Position numbers and translations under genes: made by a program
Source of the DNA: Muricauda sp. MAR_2010_75
GTDB lineage: Bacteria; Bacteroidota; Bacteroidia; Flavobacteriales; Flavobacteriaceae
NCBI RefSeq assembly: GCF_000745185.1
Contig: NZ_JQNJ01000001.1
Location: forward strand, 372,001-436,000
Length of the DNA: 64,000 nt
Reading direction: 5' to 3'
Part shown: positions 1-7,300 of the stretch, piece by piece
Layout of the letters: each line of letters begins with the position of its first letter
How positions within the stretch are numbered: position 1 is the stretch's first letter
The notes under the pieces: model-generated
What the model saw: the letters and a program-made list of their open reading frames with translations, nothing else
What the model was told of the DNA's origin: nothing
Database searches by the model: none

Positions 1-1
1 A

Positions 2-484
2 ACCTATAGGATTAAAAAGACAAAGGAACACCGGGCCGTTGTAGGCAATTCAATGGGTGGCTATGGCGCCTTTTTGTATGGGGTGAAACACCATGATATG
101 TTCGGTACCTGTGTGCCACTCAGTGCGGCAATTATTTCAATGGATGATCCAATGACCAAAAACCCCATGTGGAAAGGACTGGCTAAAAACCTTTATGGGA
201 TGGATGTAGATTCTGAAAACCCGGATACTAGCCATTGGGATGCCAACAACCCCATGAAATTGATTAATACAATAGCAAAGGATAACCTGAAATTAAGACT
301 TTACTTTAACATCGGCGATGATGATTTTCTATATACAGGTAATGCCGCGGCCCATGTCTCATTACGAAACATGAAAATAGACCATGAGTTCCGCATCATT
401 GATGGTGGGCATGATTGGACATTTTGGCGGTCCTCTATCCCCGATTTTCTAAAATATATAGGGCTGGGCTTTATGAGACAGTGA
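2..484 (+). CDS. Esterase of the alpha/beta-hydrolase (CE1/esterase D-like) type, 5' end outside window
   Basis: The reading frame is open from the first bases, so the N-terminus lies upstream of the window and only about the last 160 residues are seen. The nucleophile elbow GNSMGGYG has its Ser codon at 50-52. Further on are GDDDFLY, fitting the acid residue, and GGHDWTFW, fitting the catalytic His, in the usual alpha/beta-hydrolase order. Such proteins remove acyl or feruloyl groups from polysaccharides or small esters. The neighbourhood of carbohydrate-active genes suggests a glycan esterase, but the substrate cannot be told. It ends 124 bp before the first IS3 copy. Confidence 0.8.
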   Translation, partial: TYRIKKTKEHRAVVGNSMGGYGAFLYGVKHHDMFGTCVPLSAAIISMDDPMTKNPMWKGLAKNLYGMDVDSENPDTSHWDANNPMKLINTIAKDNLKLRLYFNIGDDDFLYTGNAAAHVSLRNMKIDHEFRIIDGGHDWTFWRSSIPDFLKYIGLGFMRQ

Positions 485-607
485 ACTTAAAACAGGGAGA
501 GAGCCAAGCCCCATGCGGGCAGGCACTATGCGTAATCTTCATTTCCCGTTATATTGGAAAAACAACGCGCCTTGCCCTAGGGGTTTGGTCTCTATTCCCT
601 TTCGCTT

Positions 608-1903
608 TGGACTTACTACATTTGACTGGACATTGAGAAAAGAGCATGTTGACTGTTTGAATTAACTTTGAAAACATGTCAAAACAAAAAAGAGAGTACA
701 CAATGGAGTTCAAGCAAAAGGCTGTCGAACTGAGCCATGCAAGGGGCAATGCAGCAGAGGTATGTAGGGAACTTGGGCTGAACCCCTCGGTATTGGGACG
801 CTGGCGCAGGGAGGCCAAAAAAAATGGGGAGAACAGTTTTTTCCCGGAAAGGGGAACCCCAAGCTTACTGATGAACAAAGGGAGATAAACCTAGCTCAAG
901 AAAAAACTGAGGAGCGTGGAGATCGAGCGCGATATCCTAAAAAAGGCAATAGCCATCTTCTCCTAGGGCGACAGGAAAAATATAGGTTCATAAAACACCA
1001 CAGGTTCAAATTTCCTGTCGGGAAGATGTGCAAAATGTTCAAGATAAGCAAAAGTGGGTATTACAATTGGTTGAACCGGGCCTTCCAGAAGATGGTTGGA
1101 GAACGAGGCCCTGACGGTGGCCATACATGGTATTTTCAAGGACAGCTTTGGGAGTTACGGGGCACCAAGGATCCAGGATGAGCTCTTGAAAAGGGGATAT
1201 GGGGCCTCAAGACCGAGGGAGGCCAGGATAGTGAGGGCCAACAGGCTTTTCGCCAAAAGAAAGAGAAAGTTCAGGGTCACCACGGACAGCAGACACGATT
1301 ATCCGATAGCGCCCAATATATTGGATCGTGACTTTACGGTACACAGGAAAAACCAGGTATGGGTATCCGACATGACCCGCATAAGGACCGGTGAGGGATG
1401 GATGTACCTGACGGTGATCATGGACCCGTTCCAACGAAAGGTCGTTGGAAGGTCGATGGGCAAGACCTTGGGGACTGCCGACACCATAATTCCCGCTTGG
1501 AAGATGGCGATAAGGTCGAACAATACCACGGACAGGCTTATTTTCCATTCCGATAGGAACTCACAATATGCCAGTTACGAGTTTGCCGATATCCTTAAAG
1601 AGCATAATGGTCCAGTGGTACAATCAATGAGCCGAAAAGGGAACTGCTGGGACAAGGCAGTGGCGGAATCCTTCTTCAAGAGCTTGAAGGTCGAATGGGT
1701 GTACCATCAAAACTATAGCTTCAGGTCCGAAGCGGAACTATCGATATTCGAGTGGATAGAGACCTGGTACAATAGAAGCAGGACACGCTCGACATTGGAC
1801 TATAAAACAATAGAGGAATTTGAAAACGAAATGTATAACCAAAAATCAGAGGCATCAGAGGCATGACTCTTAACTGGTTGTCCATTTTTTTGTTGCAAGC
1901 CCA
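608..1903 (+). mobile_element. IS3-family insertion sequence, copy 1 (full length, frame-disrupted)
   Basis: The element is 1296 bp. The left end begins TGGACTTACTACA and the right end, read inward on the minus strand, begins TGGACTTGCAACA (bottom-strand reading of the reference right end; this copy carries one substitution), so the termini are short imperfect inverted repeats of the TG...CA type. Boundaries are fixed by comparison with copy 2 at 3208-4095, which is identical at both ends apart from scattered substitutions. I see no convincing target-site duplication. It carries the transposase reading frames described separately. Confidence 0.85.
676..1866 (+). pseudogene. IS3-family transposase OrfA/OrfB, frameshifted
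   Basis: OrfA starts at 676 with an HTH region (EYTMEFKQKAVELSH, then the recognition-helix-like VLGRWRRE) but runs out of frame near 840 and stops at 886-888. The expected leucine-zipper region (LKKKLRSVEIERDILKKAIA) can be read around 895-955 only after changing frame. OrfB text appears from about 1005 (FKFPVGKMCKMFKISKSGYY), shifts frame again near 1080, and is then open to 1866. It retains the DDE residues (VSDMTR, FHSDRN, DKAVAESFFKSLK). One OrfA-to-OrfB frame change is normal in IS3 elements, but at least one extra shift in each frame suggests that this copy is inactive. Confidence 0.75.
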
Positions 1904-2059
1904 GTTTACACGGCTTATCCACTTGGGCATAGCTGACGAAATTGGCGTTATATGCTTAAGAAAGTTGGAGATATAAGCTAGTTGGGCACAATCTGGAAAA
2001 CACATAGTTTCTGTAACCTATTAGCAATTTGAATTGTCTAATACTTAAAAGACAACGCA

Positions 2060-3148
2060 ATGTTTAGAATACTTACAAACCTACTTTTAACCATACTGCT
2101 TCTTTCTTGTAGCAAAAATTCAGTTACACCTACTGAAATGCCGAAACCTAAATTACTAATTGGACTTTCTCTGCAACAATATAAAAATACAGCTCCCGGT
2201 TTAGACGGATATCTTGAAGGACTGGACTATGCGGTTCGAAATGGCATTAATATATTTGGAATGAGCCCTGAATGGAATACATTGGAAACTAATCCTAATT
2301 CTTATTCATTACAAGATAATCTGGCAAATCCTCTTAATTTACTCGATCCAGATAAGACCAAATTGAATAGTTATATTCTTGTCTTGAAAATGATAGATAC
2401 AAATATCAAATCAGTTCCAGATGATTTAGAAAACTTGGATTTCGATGATCCCGATATGATAAATAGATTTTCACTGCTTTTAGATAAAATTTTTTCAGAA
2501 GTTCCATCCATCGAAAGAGTTTCCTATATTTTAATAGGAAATGAAATTGATGGATATTTAAGTACCAATCCAAATCAATTACAAGGATTCAAAGTATTTT
2601 ATGTATCTGCTATTCAGAAAATACACGCATTAAATCCAAAAGTAAAAGTAGGCACAATTATTACTTTTAACTCAGCTAAAACTAATCCAACCTTGTTTGA
2701 CACATTTAAATATGTAGGCGATTTTATTTGCTATACCTATTACCCAACAGACGAGCAAAATAGCATTCCTTGGCAAATGCGTCCAACCAACCAAGTTAAA
2801 GATGATATTGACTGGATGGTTCAGAATGCAGCGGGTAAACCAATTGCATTTACAGAAATAGGATATACATCTTCAAGTGAAAATTCATCATCTGAAGTAC
2901 AACAAACAGAATTTGTGCAAGTAATGTTTAGCTCTTTGAAACCATATATAGACAGTAAAAAAGTAGCGTTCGTTTACTATCACGGTATGTATGATTATCC
3001 TCAAGGATTCTGCAACCAATATGCCCAGCAACAAGGTGTCGATTCAACTTATTTATGTGGTTTTATGGATAACTTAGGTCTTCACAGTTGGGAAACTGGG
3101 CAACCTAAACCAGCTTGGAATACTTTCGTGAGTGAAATAAATGAATAA
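2060..3148 (+). CDS. Putative GH-A-clan-like glycosidase lipoprotein
   Basis: The 362-residue product starts with a lipoprotein signal peptide ending in LLLSC (Cys17), so it is probably membrane anchored. The body resembles a (beta/alpha)8 glycosidase: ILIGNEID (Glu162) looks like the acid/base site at the end of strand 4 and IAFTEIGYT (Glu266) like the nucleophile of strand 7, about 100 residues apart as in clan GH-A. Family and substrate are not recognised. The gene is clearly richer in A+T than the flanking IS3 copies and stands alone between them, which suggests transfer. Function as a glycosidase is inferred from fold-type motifs only. Confidence 0.6.
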   Translation: MFRILTNLLLTILLLSCSKNSVTPTEMPKPKLLIGLSLQQYKNTAPGLDGYLEGLDYAVRNGINIFGMSPEWNTLETNPNSYSLQDNLANPLNLLDPDKTKLNSYILVLKMIDTNIKSVPDDLENLDFDDPDMINRFSLLLDKIFSEVPSIERVSYILIGNEIDGYLSTNPNQLQGFKVFYVSAIQKIHALNPKVKVGTIITFNSAKTNPTLFDTFKYVGDFICYTYYPTDEQNSIPWQMRPTNQVKDDIDWMVQNAAGKPIAFTEIGYTSSSENSSSEVQQTEFVQVMFSSLKPYIDSKKVAFVYYHGMYDYPQGFCNQYAQQQGVDSTYLCGFMDNLGLHSWETGQPKPAWNTFVSEINE

Positions 3149-3207
3149 CACTGGGCCCAACAATGATCACCGTTGCGCAAGTCTCGAAAATTTGGAAAAC
3201 TTAATTG

Positions 3208-4095
3208 TGGACTTACTACATTTGACTGGACATTGAGAAAAGAGCATGTTGACTGTTTGAATTAACTTTGAAAACATGTCAAAACAAAAAAGAGAGTACA
3301 CAATGGAGTTCAAGCAAAAGGCTGTCGAACTGAGCCATGCAAGGGGCAATGCAGCAGAGGTATGTAGGGAACTTGGGCTGAACCCCTCGGTATTGGGACG
3401 CTGGCGCAGGGAGACCAGGATAGTGAGGGCCAACAGGCTTTTCGCCAAAAGAAAGAGAAAGTTCAGGGTCACCACGGACAGCAGACACGATTATCCGATA
3501 GCGCCCAATATATTGGACCGTGACTTTACGGTACACAGGAAAAACCAGGTATGGGTATCCGACATGACCCGCATAAGGACCGGTGAGGGATGGATGTACC
3601 TGACGGTGATCATGGACCCGTTCCAACGAAAGGTCGTTGGAAGGTCGATGGGCAAGACCTTGGGGACTGCCGACACCATAATTCCCGCTTGGAAGATGGC
3701 GATAAGGTCGAACAATACCACGGACAGGCTTATTTTCCATTCCGATAGGAACTCACAATATGCCAGTTACGAGTTTGCCGATATCCTTAAAGAGCATAAT
3801 GGTCCAGTGGTACAATCAATGAGCCGAAAAGGGAACTGCTGGGACAAGGCAGTGGCGGAATCCTTCTTCAAGAGCTTGAAGGTCGAATGGGTGTACCATC
3901 AAAACTATAGCTTCAGGTCCGAAGCGGAACTATCGATATTCGAGTGGATAGAGACCTGGTACAATAGAAGCAGGACACACTCGACATTGGACTATAAAAC
4001 AATAGAGGAATTTGAAAACGAAATGTATAACCAAAAATCAGAGGCATCAGAGGCATGACTCTTAACTGGTTGTCCATTTTTTTGTTGCAAGTCCA
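3208..4095 (+). mobile_element. IS3-family insertion sequence, copy 2 (internal 408-bp deletion)
   Basis: This 888-bp copy has the same termini as copy 1 and the same orientation. It lacks exactly 408 bp, corresponding to removal of one of two AGGGAGGCCA direct repeats and everything between them (808-817 and 1216-1225 in copy 1). The arithmetic is exact (1296 - 408 = 888), so no other indel separates the copies. The joint carries one G-to-A change. No target duplication is evident. Confidence 0.87.
3276..4058 (+). CDS. OrfA-OrfB fusion transposase (IS3 deletion derivative)
   Basis: A single 260-residue frame joins the first 46 or so residues of OrfA (HTH, up to VLGRWRRE) directly to the OrfB catalytic half starting TRIVRANRLF. 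The DDE acidic residues are kept: VSDMTRI, FHSDRNSQY and DKAVAESFF. Lost are the OrfA leucine zipper and the OrfB N-terminal HTH_21-like part, normally needed for frameshifted OrfAB assembly. The second acidic motif reads SDRN rather than the usual SDRG. It may be an inactive relic, a regulator that binds the ends, or a compact transposase; the sequence does not decide. Confidence 0.75.
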   Translation: MSKQKREYTMEFKQKAVELSHARGNAAEVCRELGLNPSVLGRWRRETRIVRANRLFAKRKRKFRVTTDSRHDYPIAPNILDRDFTVHRKNQVWVSDMTRIRTGEGWMYLTVIMDPFQRKVVGRSMGKTLGTADTIIPAWKMAIRSNNTTDRLIFHSDRNSQYASYEFADILKEHNGPVVQSMSRKGNCWDKAVAESFFKSLKVEWVYHQNYSFRSEAELSIFEWIETWYNRSRTHSTLDYKTIEEFENEMYNQKSEASEA

Positions 4096-4374
4096 AGTTC
4101 AAATCTGCTTAAGACATACAGGGAGTAATAGAGATTAACAAAATAAAGTAGCATCCTCTTTGAAAACTCTTTCATATATTTCTTTTGGTAACTTCTTCAG
4201 AATCAATAAAAAGACGGGCTTCTATCTTAGGAAGGTTGTAGCTTTTCTGATTCTTTATTTGATTACGGTGCATGAAGAAATATTTACTTCATCTTAAATG
4301 AAAGATTCTGCTATATTTGTCAGAAATCAAAACAATACATTTATTATGATTACATGTAATAAACAAACTATGCT

Positions 4375-5187
4375 ATGATGGCATTAAGACTATTTATTAT
4401 TTTGACATTGTTACCAGTTTTGTATGGCTATTCTCAAGATTTAAAGGTTAAGTACGCTGAGAATTTATCCAAAGATGAACAATACTGTGTTATATTGATG
4501 GGTGGCCAATCAAATATGGTTGGGAGAGGAAAACAAATTGATTTGGATGAAATGATGTTTTCCAATATTTCTTTTTTCGATTTTGGTCTAAGTCCCGGCT
4601 TGATAAACCCAAAAGATAATTTTGGACCAGAAATTGGAATTTCTATGCAATTGAGCAAAAACAATCCGAACAAAAAATTTATTTTGATCAAATATGCAAT
4701 TGGCGGAGCTTCATTATTGGACTGGGCACCCAACTACAGTAAAGATAAGGCTGAAATAACGGGGAATCCTCAATTCGGTAGCATGTACAATAGGTTGATA
4801 AAACTCACAGATAGTCTCACTGAGGGGCTCAATGCAAAAGTCAAAGCTCTAATTTGGATGCAGGGAGAACGTGATGCTCGAATTCCTGAGGCTGGTAAAG
4901 ATTATTATGGCAACTTTGAAAAATTAATCAATTCGGTTAGAATAGATTATGAAAACCAAGAGATGCCTATAATTTTTGGGAAGATTAATCCACCCAAAGC
5001 TTGGTTCCCAGCATTAGACAATGTCGTTGATGCACAAATTCGCATTAGTGAAGAAATACCAAATACTTACTTCATTGATACGGATAGTCTCGAAAAACTG
5101 AACGATGACATTCATTATTCTTCAAACGGACAAATTAATTTAGGCATTAAATTTGGAGAAAAAATATCAGAGTTATTGAAAAATTAG
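4375..5187 (+). CDS. SGNH-type carbohydrate acetylesterase (sialate O-acetylesterase-like)
   Basis: The 270-residue protein has an N-terminal signal peptide (to about residue 20, GYSQ). It then shows the SGNH serine block GGQSNMVGRG (Ser46), the WMQGERDA block at 161-168, and DDIHYSSNG with Asp244 and His247 near the C-terminus. This order is that of the SASA/CE6-type acetylesterases that deacetylate glycans such as xylan or sialic acids in the periplasm. An ATGATG pair gives two equivalent starts (4375, 4378). It lies between the IS3 region and the FecI/FecR/SusCD locus, so a role in polysaccharide use is likely but inferred. Confidence 0.8.
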   Translation: MMALRLFIILTLLPVLYGYSQDLKVKYAENLSKDEQYCVILMGGQSNMVGRGKQIDLDEMMFSNISFFDFGLSPGLINPKDNFGPEIGISMQLSKNNPNKKFILIKYAIGGASLLDWAPNYSKDKAEITGNPQFGSMYNRLIKLTDSLTEGLNAKVKALIWMQGERDARIPEAGKDYYGNFEKLINSVRIDYENQEMPIIFGKINPPKAWFPALDNVVDAQIRISEEIPNTYFIDTDSLEKLNDDIHYSSNGQINLGIKFGEKISELLKN

Positions 5188-5307
5188 AATATGCAAACAA
5201 GTCATAAATTTTGTTGTCACTCAATTGATATTCATTGTACTTTTCTGTTATTCTGTTCAAACTTTGAAAGTGTTTCTTTCTTTGAACCTAATCAACTTAG
5301 GGTATTT

Positions 5308-5901
5308 TTAGTTCAACGGCAATTTTAAACGTTTTCCCAATATGAGAACAAGAATCCCAGAATATTTTTCTCCAAGGTTTTTTCGAAGTATACCAAATGC
5401 TTTGGTAATCTGTGCTTCCACAGTTTTTACCGATATATTGAGATGGTTCGATATTTCTAAATTTGTCAGACCTTCTCTTCGGCTCAAATTAAAAACCTCT
5501 TGACATTTCGGGGGTAATTTCTCAATTTCTCTGATTACTAATACGATTAATTTTTCCAGCCTACTATAGTCCTCCGTTCTGGCAGCCTTTTCAAGGTTTT
5601 CGTAATATTTCTGTTCCAACAACAAGTTGGACTGCCGTTTTTTGTATTGGTTTATAAATTCATTGTGGATAGATCGGAATAGATAATTCTGCAGAGAGGT
5701 CGTAACATTCAATTTCCGTCTTTTCTCCCATGTACGCAAGAATACATTTTGTAATATATCCTCGGCCATTGCATGGTCGTTGGCCAACGTAAGTGAATAT
5801 CCGAATAGCCTTCTACTATATCTATCTACTAAACAGATGTAGGCATCCTCGGTTCCTGCCTTCAAGCCTTCGATTAGCAGTCTCTCATCTGAATACTTCA
5901 T
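5308..5901 (-). CDS. ECF RNA polymerase sigma factor, FecI-like (Bacteroidetes type)
   Basis: The 197-residue protein contains sigma region 2 (AYICLVDRYSRRLFGYSL, then AMAEDILQNVFLRTWEKR) and region 4 (EKLPPKCQEVFNLSRREG, then NLEISNHLNISVKTVEAQ). These are typical of the ECF factors paired with FecR-type anti-sigma factors and SusC receptors in Bacteroidetes. It should direct RNA polymerase to the neighbouring susCD operon when released from FecR. It is transcribed away from fecR (starts 125 bp apart), whereas the usual arrangement is co-directional with sigma first. Confidence 0.92.
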   Translation of the reverse strand: MKYSDERLLIEGLKAGTEDAYICLVDRYSRRLFGYSLTLANDHAMAEDILQNVFLRTWEKRRKLNVTTSLQNYLFRSIHNEFINQYKKRQSNLLLEQKYYENLEKAARTEDYSRLEKLIVLVIREIEKLPPKCQEVFNLSRREGLTNLEISNHLNISVKTVEAQITKAFGILRKNLGEKYSGILVLILGKRLKLPLN

Positions 5902-6026
5902 AAAAAATCAAAGAATTTATTTCCTTTAATAAAGGATGTGAAATATTACAAATATGAAAAAAATATTGATATTAAGTTAGGGTTTTATCAAATGGATTTG
6001 TCTTCATTACATAAATGTGAATTGTT

Positions 6027-7178
6027 GTGGTAAGTTCCAAGATTGAAAATCATATTGTTAAATACCTCCTCAACGAGTCAACATCAGGAGAATTGGATCA
6101 ACTGTCTCAATGGATTATGGAGCCTAAAAATCAAAAAAAATTTCAAAAATATATACAATCCCATTATAAAATTACTATTTCCTTGAACAAACCTGATGTC
6201 GAAAAAATAAAGAAGAACCTTTTAAGTGAGATTAAAAAGGATAAAACAAGATTAATGAAACAAACGGCCAGGAAACTTATGGCATATGCATCCGTGGGCA
6301 TACTGTTATTAGGTCTTGGATATAATATTCTAAAAGATCATCTAGATAGGAGTGGACATCAGGAACCCCTAAATATAGGACAATCAGTGATCATTGAAAC
6401 TAGTAACGGGGATGTTCAACCATTATCGGAGGAAGGAAGTAAAATAATCCGTAGTAAAGATGGTAAGGTACTTGGTAAGCAAAATGGTGCACAGCTGGTC
6501 TATTTACATACGCATAATTTAAAATCATTATCCTACAATACTATCCGTGTTCCCTACGGCAAGCGGTTTAATGTGGTTCTTTCAGACGGTACCCGTGTTT
6601 ATTTGAATTCAGGCACTTCTTTAAAATATCCTGTCGAATTTTTAAAGGGGCAAGATAGACAGGTGTTCCTATCTGGGGAGGCCTACTTTGATGTCGCCGA
6701 AGATTCCGCCCGCCCCTTTAAAGTTCATGCCGATGAAATTGAGCTGGTTGTATTGGGTACTATGTTCAATATATCTTATTATCCAGAGAATCCCGAAATC
6801 CAAACAGTTCTTGTAGAAGGGTCAGTTGAAATCAAGAACCGTAAAATGATAGACTATCAGTCAATTAAGCTCAAACCAGGGAAAATGGGTAAATGGAACA
6901 AGAAAACCCAAAAAATGTCTATCGAAAGTGTAGATACCTATATTCATACGGCATGGATGCAGGATAAATTGATCTTCAGGTTTGCCACTTTCAAGAGTAT
7001 TAGACATGCTTTGGAGAGAAAGTATAACGTAACCATTAAAAATCTGAACGGTGATTTAGACCAACAGCGTTTTGATGCCTCTTTTGATATAGAATCTATT
7101 GATGAAGTGTTGCAATCATTCAGTAGGAGCTATGATATGGATTACAAAATTGTAAACAACGAAATAATTATTGAATAA
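6027..7178 (+). CDS. FecR-family anti-sigma factor
   Basis: This 383-residue inner-membrane protein has an N-terminal cytoplasmic DUF4880-like part (KYLLNESTSGELDQLSQW), one membrane segment near residues 83-103 (MAYASVGILLLGLGYNIL), and a periplasmic FecR domain (VPYGKRFNVVLSDGTRVYLN, then VFLSGEAYFDVAED). A C-terminal STN-like part (FRFATFKSIRHALERKYN) follows. It would hold the divergently encoded sigma factor until the STN domain of the downstream SusC receptor signals substrate. The chosen start is GTG; no ATG fits better. SusC begins 122 bp downstream. Confidence 0.9.
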   Translation: MVSSKIENHIVKYLLNESTSGELDQLSQWIMEPKNQKKFQKYIQSHYKITISLNKPDVEKIKKNLLSEIKKDKTRLMKQTARKLMAYASVGILLLGLGYNILKDHLDRSGHQEPLNIGQSVIIETSNGDVQPLSEEGSKIIRSKDGKVLGKQNGAQLVYLHTHNLKSLSYNTIRVPYGKRFNVVLSDGTRVYLNSGTSLKYPVEFLKGQDRQVFLSGEAYFDVAEDSARPFKVHADEIELVVLGTMFNISYYPENPEIQTVLVEGSVEIKNRKMIDYQSIKLKPGKMGKWNKKTQKMSIESVDTYIHTAWMQDKLIFRFATFKSIRHALERKYNVTIKNLNGDLDQQRFDASFDIESIDEVLQSFSRSYDMDYKIVNNEIIIE

Positions 7179-7228
7179 TCCAAAAAAAAGACGTTATGCA
7201 AAACAATAAATAGCCTCTTCAAATAAAA

Positions 7229-7258
7229 AACCGAAAAATGTGCCAGCATTTTCCGGTT
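7229..7258 (+). promoter_or_regulatory. Stem-loop between fecR and susC
   Basis: AACCGAAAAATG and CATTTTCCGGTT form a 12-bp stem with one mismatch around a 6-nt loop, in the 122-bp gap between the FecR stop and the SusC start. No long U-run follows directly, so it looks more like an mRNA-stabilising, attenuating or processing structure than a full terminator. It could uncouple SusC levels from FecR levels. Confidence 0.5.
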
Positions 7259-7300
7259 CGGTAAAAAGATTTATAAAAATTAAATAACTAACTCGAAATT

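Noticed and set aside
608..4095. Target-site duplications for the IS3 copies or the composite unit
   Set aside because: Compared 3-5 bp on each side of both copies and of the pair; none match.
4096..4374. Decayed gene between IS3 copy 2 and the SGNH esterase
   Set aside because: Short protein-like stretches can be read on the minus strand near 4130-4240, but none is long enough or recognisable.
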